This document shows, one piece after another, positions 8,296 to 17,036 of a stretch of DNA of 64,000 nucleotides. This DNA comes from Pseudorhizobium pelagicum (GTDB taxonomy: Bacteria; Pseudomonadota; Alphaproteobacteria; Rhizobiales; Rhizobiaceae), in assembly GCA_000722615.1 (NCBI GenBank), contig JOKI01000007.1, positions 52,778-116,777 of the forward strand. Reading direction: 5' to 3'. Within the stretch, counting starts at the first letter, position 1. Each line of letters begins with the position of its first letter. Position numbers and translations under genes: made by a program. A model generated the notes under the pieces. That model saw only the letters and a program-made list of their open reading frames with translations, had not been told where the DNA came from and did no database searches.

Positions 8296-8883
8296 ATGCC
8301 GAGACTTTTCACCGCCCTCGAAATCCCGCGCAATGTTGCCTTAAGCCTTTCTCTCCTGCGGGGAGGGCTCCCCGGAGCGCGGTGGATCGACGTGGAAAAC
8401 TACCACATCACGCTGCGGTTCATCGGTGACGTGGATGGCCGCACCGCCGACGAAATCGTCGACCGGCTCGACCGGATAGACCGGCCGGAGTTTCAGGTCA
8501 GCCTCAACGGGATCGGCTCCTTCGGGTCGAAGAAACCGCACTCGGTCTGGGCGGGCGTTTCGCCTTCGCAGGAGATGACGGCGCTTCAGGCGGAGATCGA
8601 GCGGATCTGCCAGCGCGTCGGCCTGCCGCCGGATCCCCGCAAGTTCATGCCGCATGTATCGCTTGCCCGGCTGAAGGCCTGCCGCCTGGACGATGTGGTC
8701 CGCTATCTGGCGGGACGCGGCGATTTTCACACGCTGCCGTTCAAGGTTTCGCGGTTCGTGCTGATGTCCTCCAAGGACTCGGTCGGCGGTGGACCCTATC
8801 TCACGGAGGAAGGCTTCCCGCTGAGCGAGGTCCGCACCGGCACCAATCGCTCTTCCGTGGAGCCGATGAAGAGCTTCGTGTGA
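8296..8883 (+). CDS. thpR: RNA 2',3'-cyclic phosphodiesterase ThpR (LigT-like)
   Basis: A 195-residue 2H phosphoesterase. The two catalytic motifs are H37-I-T39-L and H120-V-S122-L, spaced as expected for the LigT/ThpR family. These enzymes open 2',3'-cyclic phosphates on RNA ends to 2'-phosphates and can ligate tRNA halves in vitro. The ATG at 8296 follows a near-perfect GAGGAGG ribosome site at 8283-8289. Its stop overlaps the GTG start of the next gene by four bases, so the two are co-translated. Confidence 0.88.
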   Translation: MPRLFTALEIPRNVALSLSLLRGGLPGARWIDVENYHITLRFIGDVDGRTADEIVDRLDRIDRPEFQVSLNGIGSFGSKKPHSVWAGVSPSQEMTALQAEIERICQRVGLPPDPRKFMPHVSLARLKACRLDDVVRYLAGRGDFHTLPFKVSRFVLMSSKDSVGGGPYLTEEGFPLSEVRTGTNRSSVEPMKSFV

Positions 8884-9200
8884 CGGGCGGACCAGCAGCC
8901 TACCAGCGCCTTTCGGCTGCCGACATCGATCAGGGCGTCGCCGAACTGCCCGACTGGTCGCTGCGGGACGATCACACGGCGATCACAAGGACGTTCACGT
9001 TTCGCAATTTCTCCGAGGCCTTTGGGTTCATGGCCGAATGCGCGCTTGTGGCGGAGCGGATGAACCACCACCCGGAATGGTTCAACGTCTATTCCCGTGT
9101 CGAGGTGCTGCTGACCACGCATGACGTGTCGGGGCTGACGGCCCTGGATCTCAAGCTGGCGAGGGCCATGGATCGTGCCGCCGCACGGCGGGGCGATTGA
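8880..9200 (+). CDS. phhB: Pterin-4-alpha-carbinolamine dehydratase
   Basis: A 106-residue PCD/DCoH-family protein. The active-site signature is intact: N62-H63-H64-P65, then Y71 and the closing TTH81-D82. The enzyme dehydrates 4a-hydroxy-tetrahydropterin formed by aromatic amino-acid hydroxylases. No phenylalanine hydroxylase gene is in view, and many bacteria use PCD-family members in other pterin or moco steps, so the physiological partner is open. It starts with GTG at 8880, overlapping the thpR stop. Confidence 0.88.
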   Translation: MTGGPAAYQRLSAADIDQGVAELPDWSLRDDHTAITRTFTFRNFSEAFGFMAECALVAERMNHHPEWFNVYSRVEVLLTTHDVSGLTALDLKLARAMDRAAARRGD

Positions 9201-9256
9201 AGTCCCGGCCCATCTGCCCCACATTCACTCACGACGCGAATGGACGAGGATTGTCT

Positions 9257-9646
9257 ATGGAAGACGTGAAGATCGGCGAGATCCTCCTGCCGGGGGACGA
9301 GGAAACACAGGACAGGCGCGAAAAGCAGGTGCGGGCCCGGTTCTGGCCGAAGCTGAAGCGGGTTGCGGGATATGTGCCCTTCAGCCGAGACCTCGTCGCG
9401 GCCTATTATTGCGCTCTCGATCCGAAGACGCCGACCCGGGTGCGCGGCGTTCTGCTGGCGGCTCTCGCCTATTTCATCCTGCCATTCGACCTGCTTCCGG
9501 ACGTTTTTGCCGTCGTCGGCTTCACCGATGACATGGCGGTGTTTGCAGCGGCTCTGAAGATGATCCAGGGCCATATCGGCGATCGCCACTACCAGGCGGC
9601 CGACAAGGCATTGGCAGCCGATGAAGAGCCGGCGCCCGCCAAGTAG
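9257..9646 (+). CDS. YkvA-family DUF1232 protein
   Basis: A 129-residue protein with the DUF1232 core LAYFILPFDLLPDVFAVVGF (about residues 70-89) followed by TDD. That core is one hydrophobic hairpin-like segment with conserved Pro-Asp turns. Function is unknown; the family is common next to unrelated housekeeping genes. The ATG at 9257 has GAGGA at 9246-9250 with six bases of spacing, which favours it over an upstream start at 9197 that would overlap the phhB stop. It is probably the third gene of the thpR-phhB unit. Confidence 0.75.
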   Translation: MEDVKIGEILLPGDEETQDRREKQVRARFWPKLKRVAGYVPFSRDLVAAYYCALDPKTPTRVRGVLLAALAYFILPFDLLPDVFAVVGFTDDMAVFAAALKMIQGHIGDRHYQAADKALAADEEPAPAK

Positions 9647-9921
9647 AGCGGGGCAATCGGTCCCTGATCCGATCAGCCTGCCCCTGCAAGGTGCTGCTCC
9701 GGATGGGGACAAACTCTCGCCCTAATCCTTGTGTCAGTGGCTGCCGGAAAGCAGTTCCCTTGGCCACAGTCAGTGGGTCGAGGCATGGGGGATGACGGTG
9801 ATGATCTCTTATGCCTGCCGTTGACGGTTTGGTAACCGCAATTAAGTCAAATTAAACCGAATCGTGATGATGCCTGACCAGGCTTGCCTTATCGGCGCAA
9901 TCGAAGAAGCGGCAGGAAACC

Positions 9922-10425
9922 ATGTCTGTAAAAACCGTAGCAACCGCAATGGCCCTCATGCTGGCAAGCGCCGGCATCGCATCGGCGCAATCGCCCACCC
10001 GTATTCAGCAGTTCAAGGCCTGGGGCGCCTATTCCTATAATTCGGCCGGCAGCACCGTCTGCTACGTGCTGTCGGTCCCGACCGCCAAGGAGCCGGCGAG
10101 CGTCGATCACGGCGATATCTTCTTCATCGTGTCGCAGCGTCCGGGCCAGAACATTTCCTATGAGCCGCAGGCGATGATGGGCTATCCGCTGCAGGCGAGC
10201 TCCAAGGTCAACGTCACCATCGACGGCAAGACCTTCGTGATGTTCACCAAGGACAAGGCCGCCTGGGTGGAGAATGCGGCCGAAGAGCCCGCGCTCGTTG
10301 CAGCCATGAAGGGCGGCACCTCGATGACGGTCAGCGCGACGTCCGGACGCGGCACCAACACGTCGTACTCCTATTCTCTCTCCGGCATTTCGGCGGCACT
10401 GAAGCAGATCGAAACCTGCAAGTAA
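9922..10425 (+). CDS. Invasion-associated locus B (IalB)-family periplasmic protein
   Basis: A 167-residue exported protein with a signal peptide cleaved after ASA (residue 22). The mature part starts SPTRIQQFKAWGAYSYN and ends with a cysteine near the carboxy terminus; together with the central cysteine in VCYVLSV this probably makes a disulfide. It matches the IalB family, named from Bartonella invasion but widespread in free-living Rhizobiales, so no virulence role is implied. The ATG has AGGA at 9914-9917. It is a single-gene unit closed by a hairpin. The 275-base gap upstream holds AT-rich promoter-like sequence but no gene I can support. Confidence 0.8.
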   Translation: MSVKTVATAMALMLASAGIASAQSPTRIQQFKAWGAYSYNSAGSTVCYVLSVPTAKEPASVDHGDIFFIVSQRPGQNISYEPQAMMGYPLQASSKVNVTIDGKTFVMFTKDKAAWVENAAEEPALVAAMKGGTSMTVSATSGRGTNTSYSYSLSGISAALKQIETCK

Positions 10426-10446
10426 TCGTCCCATTTCCATGCCTTC

Positions 10447-10480
10447 CACCAAGGGCCGGTCGGCAGACCGGCCCTTGGTG
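10447..10480 (+). terminator. Hairpin terminator after the IalB-family gene
   Basis: A perfect 15-base-pair stem (CACCAAGGGCCGGTC with its complement) and the loop GGCA, 21 bases after the stop codon. The following bases are not T rich, so it may act as a strong hairpin or mRNA 3'-end stabiliser. Confidence 0.75.
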
Positions 10481-10633
10481 CGTCTTGAAGACTGGTGACG
10501 CCGCACCGATTTGATGGTAAGTGCCGCGCCAAAGTTGATCGTTCGGCCTTTGCCGACGCGAAGTGCTCAAGCCACAACATGCCCGACCTGCCGCCGACCG
10601 CGGTGTCCGCATGCGTTTGAACAGGACAAGATG

Positions 10634-11872
10634 ATGTCAGTTTCCGAAGCCGTTCTCGACCCTGCGGTCAAAGCACCGCTTGTCGCAAGACCCGACCTTG
10701 CAGGGACGAAACCGTCGCTGATCGGCTTGACGCGCGAAGAAATGGGCGCGGCGCTCAGGGAACAGGGCGTGCCGGAAAAGCAGGTGCGCATGCGCGTCAG
10801 CCAGCTCTGGCATTGGCTCTACATCCGCGGCGTCTCCGATTTCGATGCAATGACCAATGTCGCCAAGGACATGCGCGAAATGCTGAAGAGGCATTTCACG
10901 ATCGCGCGTCCGGAGGTGGTGGAGGAGCAGATTTCCGGCGACGGCACCCGCAAGTGGCTTCTGCGGTTTCCGCCGCGGGGCGCCGGCCGTCCCGTTGAAA
11001 TCGAGACGGTCTACATTCCCGAGGAAGGCCGCGGGACGCTCTGCATCTCCAGCCAGGTCGGCTGCTCGCTGACCTGTTCCTTCTGCCACACCGGTACGCA
11101 GAAGCTGGTGCGCAACCTGACGGCCGAGGAAATCCTGGCGCAGCTGCTGCTGGCCCGCGACCGTCTCGGCGACTTTCCAGACTTGGACGTGCCGCAGGGA
11201 TCGATGATCCCGTCGAGCGACCGCAAGGTGACCAACATCGTGATGATGGGCATGGGCGAGCCGCTTTACAATTTCGAGGCGGTCAAGACGGCGCTGCTGA
11301 TCGCCACCGACGGCGACGGGCTTTCGCTGTCCAAGCGGCGCGTGACGCTGTCGACCTCCGGCGTCGTTCCGGAAATCTACCGGACCGGCGAGGAGATCGG
11401 CGTGATGCTGGCGATCTCGCTGCATGCAGTGCGAGACGAACTGCGCGACATGCTGGTGCCGATCAACAAGAAATACCCGCTGAAGGAGCTGATGGAGGCC
11501 TGCCGCGCCTATCCGAGCCTGTCCAACGCCCGCCGCATCACCTTCGAATACGTGATGCTGAAGGATGTGAACGACAGCCTGGAGGACGCCAAGGAACTGG
11601 TGAAGCTCCTGAAGGGCGTGCCGGCGAAGATCAACCTGATCCCGTTCAACCCGTGGCCGGGCACCAATTACCAGTGTTCCGACTGGGCGACGATCGAGCG
11701 GTTCGCCGACTTCGTCAACCAGGCAGGCTTTGCCTCGCCGATCCGCACGCCGCGCGGCCGCGACATCCTGGCGGCCTGCGGCCAGCTGAAGTCGGAATCG
11801 GAGCGGATGCGCAAGACCGAACGCATGGCGTTCGAGGCGATGATGATCGCCGGCCACGGCGAAGACGACTGA
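10634..11872 (+). CDS. rlmN: Dual-specificity 23S rRNA/tRNA adenine-C2 methyltransferase RlmN
   Basis: A 412-residue radical-SAM methyltransferase that makes 2-methyladenosine at 23S rRNA position 2503 and in some tRNAs. The cluster motif is C144-SLT-C148-SF-C151, followed by HTGTQ. The SAM-binding GMGEPL is intact, and C382 in ILAACGQL is the carboxy-terminal mechanistic cysteine. Two adjacent ATGs exist (10631 and 10634); AGGA at 10623-10626 is better spaced for the second. The frame stays open further upstream without RlmN similarity. tenA follows four bases after its stop. Confidence 0.93.
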   Translation: MSVSEAVLDPAVKAPLVARPDLAGTKPSLIGLTREEMGAALREQGVPEKQVRMRVSQLWHWLYIRGVSDFDAMTNVAKDMREMLKRHFTIARPEVVEEQISGDGTRKWLLRFPPRGAGRPVEIETVYIPEEGRGTLCISSQVGCSLTCSFCHTGTQKLVRNLTAEEILAQLLLARDRLGDFPDLDVPQGSMIPSSDRKVTNIVMMGMGEPLYNFEAVKTALLIATDGDGLSLSKRRVTLSTSGVVPEIYRTGEEIGVMLAISLHAVRDELRDMLVPINKKYPLKELMEACRAYPSLSNARRITFEYVMLKDVNDSLEDAKELVKLLKGVPAKINLIPFNPWPGTNYQCSDWATIERFADFVNQAGFASPIRTPRGRDILAACGQLKSESERMRKTERMAFEAMMIAGHGEDD

Positions 11873-11876
11873 TCCC

Positions 11877-12539
11877 GTGACGACGCCGTTTGAAAGCCTG
11901 AAGGCGCGCAGCGCCCCCGATTGGCAGGCCTACTGCGAGCACCGCTTCGTGCGGGACCTGGCGGCGGGAACGCTGCCGGAACCGGCTTTCCAGCATTACC
12001 TGAAGCAGGACTATCTGTTTCTGGTGCAGTTCGCCCGGGCCTGGGGGCTTGCCGTCTACAAGAGCCGCGACCTCTCCGAGATCAGACAGGGGCTCGACAG
12101 CCTCAAGGCGATCGTCGACGTCGAGATCGGCCTGCATGTGAACTACTGCGCTTCCTGGGGCATTGATGAGGCGGCGCTTGCGAAGCTGACGGCGTCGCGG
12201 GCGACGCTTGCCTACACCCGCTATGTCCTGGACGCCGGCATGAGCGGCGATCTGCTCGACCTGCATGTGGCGCTGGCGCCCTGCATCATCGGCTATGGCG
12301 AGATCGCCGGCTGGATCCTGCGCCAGCCCTTTACCAAGCACGAAGGCAATCCCTATGCGGATTGGATCGCCATGTATGCCGGCGACGAATACCAGGGGCT
12401 GGTCGCGTCCGAGCTGGAGTGGCTGAACCGGCGGCTTGCGGGCGTCGACGAACAGCGCATGGACCAGTTGTCGACGGTGTTTGGCGATGCCACCCGGCTG
12501 GAGGCCGACTTCTGGCAGATGGGTCTCGACCTCGCCTGA
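11877..12539 (+). CDS. tenA: Aminopyrimidine aminohydrolase / thiaminase II TenA
   Basis: A 220-residue all-helical TenA protein. TenA salvages thiamine breakdown products by hydrolysing aminomethyl-pyrimidine to hydroxymethyl-pyrimidine. The expected active-site residues are visible: D45 in KQDY, the catalytic C136 in ALAPCIIGYGEIA, and E209 in RLEADFW. It starts with GTG at 11877, four bases after rlmN. No TPP riboswitch-like sequence fits in that gap, so expression appears tied to rlmN. It is convergent with the LysE-type exporter. Confidence 0.88.
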   Translation: MTTPFESLKARSAPDWQAYCEHRFVRDLAAGTLPEPAFQHYLKQDYLFLVQFARAWGLAVYKSRDLSEIRQGLDSLKAIVDVEIGLHVNYCASWGIDEAALAKLTASRATLAYTRYVLDAGMSGDLLDLHVALAPCIIGYGEIAGWILRQPFTKHEGNPYADWIAMYAGDEYQGLVASELEWLNRRLAGVDEQRMDQLSTVFGDATRLEADFWQMGLDLA

Positions 12540-12553
12540 CGGGACGCCGGGCC

Positions 12554-13195
12554 TCAGCGCGCCTGGGTGAGGAAGATCTTCATCGCAAAGACCGAGAACA
12601 CGCCTGCAAAGGTGTAGTCGATGCCGCGCAGGACCTTCGGATTGGCCTGCAGCCAGCCGGCCAGACGGTCGGCCAGCAGGATGACGATGACGTTGACCGG
12701 CGAGCAGACGACGATGAAGTAGACACCCAGGAAGATCAGCTTTTCGGTGACGGCCGGGTCGCCCGCCGTCACGAACTGCGGCAGGAAGGTCATGAAGAAG
12801 ATGATGACCTTGGGATTGAGCAGATTGACCCAGAGTCCTGTCGAGATGTTGGCGAGCGCCGAGCTTTTGGCGCCCTCCACTCTTTCGATGGAGAGGTTCG
12901 ACCCGAAGCGGATGGCCTGGATGGCAAGCCATAGAAGGTAGGCGGCCCCGCCCGTCTTCAGGATGAAGAAGGCCGTGGGCGAGGCGGTGATCAGCGCGGA
13001 AATTCCGAAGGCCACGAGCAGCGTGTGGATCAGGATGCCGGTGGAGGTGCCGACCACGACGTAGAGCGCCGGTCCTCGCCCCTGGGCCAGCGCCCGGCTG
13101 ATCGAAAGGGTCATGTCCGGGCCGGGTGTCACGGCCAGCAGCAGGCTGGCCGCGGTGAAGGCGAGGAGCGTGGGCAGGTTCGGCAGGAGGTCCAT
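12554..13195 (-). CDS. LysE/RhtB-family amino-acid exporter
   Basis: A 213-residue membrane protein with about six helices. The opening LLLAVTPGPDMTLSISRALAQGR has the TPGP motif of the LysE/RhtB superfamily, and the middle GLWVNLLNPKVIIFFMTFLPQF has the conserved LNPK helix. These carriers export amino acids or their derivatives by proton exchange; the substrate is not predictable. ATG is at 13195. It is convergent with tenA and, with 59 bases between, lies downstream of the SDR gene on the same strand. Confidence 0.85.
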   Translation of the reverse strand: MDLLPNLPTLLAFTAASLLLAVTPGPDMTLSISRALAQGRGPALYVVVGTSTGILIHTLLVAFGISALITASPTAFFILKTGGAAYLLWLAIQAIRFGSNLSIERVEGAKSSALANISTGLWVNLLNPKVIIFFMTFLPQFVTAGDPAVTEKLIFLGVYFIVVCSPVNVIVILLADRLAGWLQANPKVLRGIDYTFAGVFSVFAMKIFLTQAR

Positions 13196-13254
13196 AGATC
13201 CCTCAACAGGCTGGTCTGGCCCGCATCCTTATCCGGCTTTCCCCCACCTGCCAA

Positions 13255-14115
13255 TCAGCTGCGGCTGGCGATGAAGGCTTTAGAGGCCTCCGCATAATCC
13301 GGATGCCAGCGCGAAAGAGGCGGCCGGTTCTCGGCGACGTCACCGGCTGCCCAGAGGATGCGCCGTTCGTCGGTGGCGCGATCGACCTCATTGTCGGGGC
13401 AGAGAATGTAGAAATCGCCGCGGGCGAGGCTTTCGAGCATGAAATCGACCGTCTGTTCCGGCGTCCAGGCGCCCTCCGGCTTTTCCACGCGTCCGCGCGC
13501 CGTCAGTCCGGTGAAGACGAAGCCCGGGATCAGCAGATGGGCGCTGACGGCGCAGTCCGTCGTGTTGCGCAGTTCATGCTGAAGCGCTTCCGTGAAGGCC
13601 TTCACGCCGGCCTTGGAGACGTTGTAGGCCGGGTCACCGGGCGGGGTGGTGATGCCCTGCTTGGAGCCGGTGTTGATGATCAGCGAGGGCTCGCCGTGGG
13701 CGATCATGCCGGGCCCGAAGATGCGGCTGCCGTTGATGACGCCGATCAGGTTGACGCCCAGCACCTTGTCCCAGTTTGCCTGTGGTCCGAAGAGGGCGCT
13801 GCCCGGCTGGATACCGGCATTGTTCATCAGGACATGCACACGGCCATACTTCTGCAGGACGGCGCGCTCCAGCGATTCCAGCTGGTCCGGCTGCGACACG
13901 TCGGTGCCGATTGGCGTGACGTCCGCCTCGCCGCCTTCGGCGATCGCGGCAACCGCGCGGCAGGCGTCTGCCAGGGCGTCGCCTTCCAGGTCGGCTAGCA
14001 CGATGCAAAGGCCAAGCTCGGCGAAGCGCTTGGCGGCCGCAAGGCCGATGCCCGAGGCTGCACCGGTGATGACGGCGACATTGCCCTTCGTCAGGGCAGG
14101 ATGAATTTCGGCCAT
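13255..14115 (-). CDS. Short-chain dehydrogenase/reductase
   Basis: A 286-residue classical SDR. The nucleotide-binding TGAASGIG is at residues 17-24, NNAG at 98-101, and the catalytic triad is S151, Y164 and K168 (YNVSK). An unusually long tail after the core (TDERRILWAAGDVAENRPPL) suggests a specific subfamily. NAD(P) dependence is certain by family; the alcohol or carbonyl substrate is not known. The ATG at 14115 has GAGGAG upstream, and the open frame before it shows no similarity. It is divergent from argG over 170 bases. Confidence 0.85.
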   Translation of the reverse strand: MAEIHPALTKGNVAVITGAASGIGLAAAKRFAELGLCIVLADLEGDALADACRAVAAIAEGGEADVTPIGTDVSQPDQLESLERAVLQKYGRVHVLMNNAGIQPGSALFGPQANWDKVLGVNLIGVINGSRIFGPGMIAHGEPSLIINTGSKQGITTPPGDPAYNVSKAGVKAFTEALQHELRNTTDCAVSAHLLIPGFVFTGLTARGRVEKPEGAWTPEQTVDFMLESLARGDFYILCPDNEVDRATDERRILWAAGDVAENRPPLSRWHPDYAEASKAFIASRS

Positions 14116-14285
14116 GGAGGGCTCCTCTGATCGCTGGAATGCAAGCCACCAATGTGGTGCTGCATCAGACGGCGTCAACATGACAGAGGCGTCACATCTT
14201 GCACCTCCCGGCAAACTCGCTAAAAGTGCCGGCCATTCCTGGCCCTTGGCGCACAGTCATCATCATCCGGACGGACGAAACCAAT

Positions 14286-15509
14286 ATGGCACTCCCCAAA
14301 GACGTGAAGAAAGTCGTTCTCGCCTATTCCGGCGGTCTCGATACCTCGATCATTCTCAAGTGGCTGCAGACGGAACTCGGCGCCGAAGTCGTGACCTTCA
14401 CGGCCGACCTCGGCCAGGGCGAAGAGCTCGAGCCGGCGCGCAAGAAGGCCGAGATGATGGGGATCAAGGAGATCTTCATCGAGGACGTGCGCGAGGAATT
14501 CGTCCGCGACTTCGTCTTCCCGATGTTCCGCGCCAACGCCGTCTACGAGGGCGTCTATCTGCTCGGCACCTCGATTGCCCGTCCGCTGATTTCCAAGCAC
14601 CTCATCGATATCGCGAAGAAGACCGGTGCCGATGCCATCGCCCATGGCGCGACCGGCAAGGGCAACGACCAGGTCCGCTTCGAGCTTTCCGCCTATGCGC
14701 TGAACCCGGACATCAAGATCATCGCGCCCTGGCGCGACTGGTCTTTCAAGAGCCGTACCGATCTCCTGAACTTCGCCGAGCAGCACCAGATCCCGGTGGC
14801 CAAGGACAAGAAGGGCGAGGCGCCCTTCTCGGTCGACGCCAACCTGCTGCACTCCTCCTCCGAGGGCAAGGTTCTCGAGGATCCGTCGGTCGAGGCGCCG
14901 GAATATGTGCACATGCGCACGATTTCGCCGGAAGCTGCTCCGGACAAGGCGACGGTCATCAAGGTCGGCTTCGAAAAGGGCGATGCCGTCTCCATCAACG
15001 GCGTGCGCATGAGCCCGGCGACACTGCTGGCGGCTCTGAACGACTACGGCCGCGACAATGGCATCGGCCGTCTCGATCTCGTGGAAAACCGCTTCGTCGG
15101 CATGAAGTCGCGCGGCGTCTACGAAACACCCGGCGGCACGATCCTCCTGTCGGCGCACCGGGCAATCGAGTCGATCACCCTCGACCGGGGCGCCGCGCAC
15201 CTCAAGGACGAGCTGATGCCGCGCTATGCGGAACTCATCTACTACGGCTTCTGGTTCTCCCCGGAGCGCGAAATGCTGCAGGCCGCCATCGACAAGAGCC
15301 AGGAGCATGTGGAAGGTGAAGTGACGCTGAAGCTCTACAAGGGCAATGTCATGGTCATCGGCCGCGAGTCGCCGAAGTCACTGTATTCGGACCAGCTGGT
15401 CACCTTCGAGGACGATCAGGGCGCCTACGACCAGAAGGATGCAGCAGGCTTCATCAAGCTCAACGCGCTGCGCCTGCGCACGCTCGGCAAGCGCAACCTG
15501 TCGAACTAA
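14286..15509 (+). CDS. argG: Argininosuccinate synthase
   Basis: A 407-residue enzyme that joins citrulline and aspartate with ATP, the penultimate step of arginine synthesis. The N-type ATP pyrophosphatase loop AYSGGLDTS is at residues 13-21; the later [13 protein letters not shown] and the tail with [13 protein letters not shown] are standard. The ATG at 14286 is chosen because VVLAYSGG must lie about ten residues from the start; longer in-frame starts add only non-conserved sequence. It is a single-gene unit closed by a terminator. Confidence 0.95.
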   Translation: MALPKDVKKVVLAYSGGLDTSIILKWLQTELGAEVVTFTADLGQGEELEPARKKAEMMGIKEIFIEDVREEFVRDFVFPMFRANAVYEGVYLLGTSIARPLISKHLIDIAKKTGADAIAHGATGKGNDQVRFELSAYALNPDIKIIAPWRDWSFKSRTDLLNFAEQHQIPVAKDKKGEAPFSVDANLLHSSSEGKVLEDPSVEAPEYVHMRTISPEAAPDKATVIKVGFEKGDAVSINGVRMSPATLLAALNDYGRDNGIGRLDLVENRFVGMKSRGVYETPGGTILLSAHRAIESITLDRGAAHLKDELMPRYAELIYYGFWFSPEREMLQAAIDKSQEHVEGEVTLKLYKGNVMVIGRESPKSLYSDQLVTFEDDQGAYDQKDAAGFIKLNALRLRTLGKRNLSN

Positions 15510-15534
15510 CCGGCTCAAGAACCGGTGAACCATC

Positions 15535-15569
15535 AGCCCGCCTGTGGACGAACCACCGGCGGGCTTTTT
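15535..15569 (+). terminator. Rho-independent terminator of argG
   Basis: AGCCCGCC (15535-15542) pairs with GGCGGGCT (15558-15565), an inner GTGG/CCAC extends the stem past one mismatch, and TTTT follows. The T run touches the stop codon of the convergent MFS gene. Confidence 0.85.
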
Positions 15570-16780
15570 CATGTCCGGCGCTTGCGGACGTTGAGAAAAC
15601 CGAAATAGGCCAGGATCGCCATGAGGTTCATCAGCGGTATCACGGTGCCAAAGGCCAGCAGCGGGTCGCCGATGAGGGCTGCGGCAACGCCACCGAGGAA
15701 GCCCGCGCCCATCTGGATGAAACCGAGAAGGGCTGCCGCTGAGCCGGCGATCCTGGGATGGGGCTGTAAACCCGCTGTCGTGATATCGGGAATGACGAAG
15801 GCCATGCCGAAGGCGCAGAACGCCACCGGTACCATGATGGACAGGAAGGTCGGCTCGACCAGGTGGACCGAGAGAGCGATCATCGTGCCGCCGAGACCTG
15901 CGAGGGTCAGCCCGGTGCGCAGGGCGCCGTTCTGGCCGAGGCGTTTTGCCAAGACCCGAAGACTGACGGAGCCCAGAAAGAAGAAGCCCGATTGCATCAG
16001 CATGCCGAGGCCGAACTGGCCGGGGGTCAGCCCGACCCTGTTGATCAGGACGAAGGGCAGCATGGTCGCCTGCGCATAGAGCGCGCCAACCGTACCGGCC
16101 AGCACGAGGGCGGAGAGGAGTACCTGCGGGTCGGCGATCAGCGTTCGGTAGGAGCCGATCAGGCGTGATGGGCGGATGAGGGCGCGATCGGGGATCGTGG
16201 TTTCCTTCATCAGCAGGCCGACCGCAATGCAACTGACCAGCCCGAAGCCGACCATCAGGAAAAACACCGCTTGCCAGTTGAAGAACGTCAGGGCGAGGCC
16301 GCCCAGAGTCGGGCCTGCTGCCGGGCCGATGGCCAGCATGATGCCAATCATGTTGAGGATGCGAGAGGCTTCAGCGCCGGTAAACTGGTCGCGCACGATG
16401 GCACGCGACACGGTGATGCCGACGGAGGCGCCAATGCCCTGGATCAGGCGGCCGGCCAGCAGCCAGTCGACCGTCGGGGCGAAGGCGGCCACCAGGCTGC
16501 CGATCAGGTAGATCATCAGGAAGCCTAGGGTCGCCTTGCGGCGGCCGAAGGCGTCCGATGTCGGGCCGGACAACAGCTGGGTGACGGCAAAGCCACCGAA
16601 ATAGACCGAGAGGCTGAGCTTGATGGCCGCATCCGTGGTGCCGAAGGCGCGGACCAGTTCCGGCATGGCAGGCGTGTAAATGGCCATGGAAACAGGGCCG
16701 AGCGCCGCCAGAAGGGCGCCCAGCAGCGAGGTGCGGCGCGCGGACATGGTCGGGATAGGGAGCTGATTGTCGGTTTTCAT
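15569..16780 (-). CDS. MFS drug-resistance transporter, Bcr/CflA type
   Basis: A 403-residue twelve-helix major-facilitator protein. The opening PVSMAIYTPAMPEL, then the motif-A region SGPTSDAFGRRKATLGF and the following GRLIQGIGASVGITVSRAIVRD are signatures of the Bcr/CflA multidrug efflux branch. Likely role: proton-driven export of small toxic compounds, by family only. Two starts are possible, ATG 16780 (chosen, with GAAGA just upstream) and ATG 16747. The 256 bases between it and the divergent M3 peptidase gene hold no supported gene. Confidence 0.85.
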   Translation of the reverse strand: MKTDNQLPIPTMSARRTSLLGALLAALGPVSMAIYTPAMPELVRAFGTTDAAIKLSLSVYFGGFAVTQLLSGPTSDAFGRRKATLGFLMIYLIGSLVAAFAPTVDWLLAGRLIQGIGASVGITVSRAIVRDQFTGAEASRILNMIGIMLAIGPAAGPTLGGLALTFFNWQAVFFLMVGFGLVSCIAVGLLMKETTIPDRALIRPSRLIGSYRTLIADPQVLLSALVLAGTVGALYAQATMLPFVLINRVGLTPGQFGLGMLMQSGFFFLGSVSLRVLAKRLGQNGALRTGLTLAGLGGTMIALSVHLVEPTFLSIMVPVAFCAFGMAFVIPDITTAGLQPHPRIAGSAAALLGFIQMGAGFLGGVAAALIGDPLLAFGTVIPLMNLMAILAYFGFLNVRKRRT

Positions 16781-17036
16781 TCTTCGCCATGGGGGCAAAG
16801 TCGAACCTTGCCGAATAAGCTGCATTGCGTCCGGCCTTGCTCAGCAGCTGACAGCCGGGGTTGAGCAAGACTTACGCCCTTTCCTCGCGCAGGCAAGGCT
16901 TCGCACCAAGACTTTGTGCGGCGTGCGAATTACCGTGCGCTTTATCGCTTGGCTGGTTGCATGGATCGGCTAACGTCCCAGATAAGAAGATACGTCTCTC
17001 TCCATCGACGGATGGCACCAGAACAAAGGGTTTCGC

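Noticed and set aside
9842..9855. TTAA-N6-TTAA upstream of the IalB-family gene, resembling a CtrA box
   Set aside because: The spacer is six and not seven bases, so it does not meet the consensus; kept out of the regulatory features.
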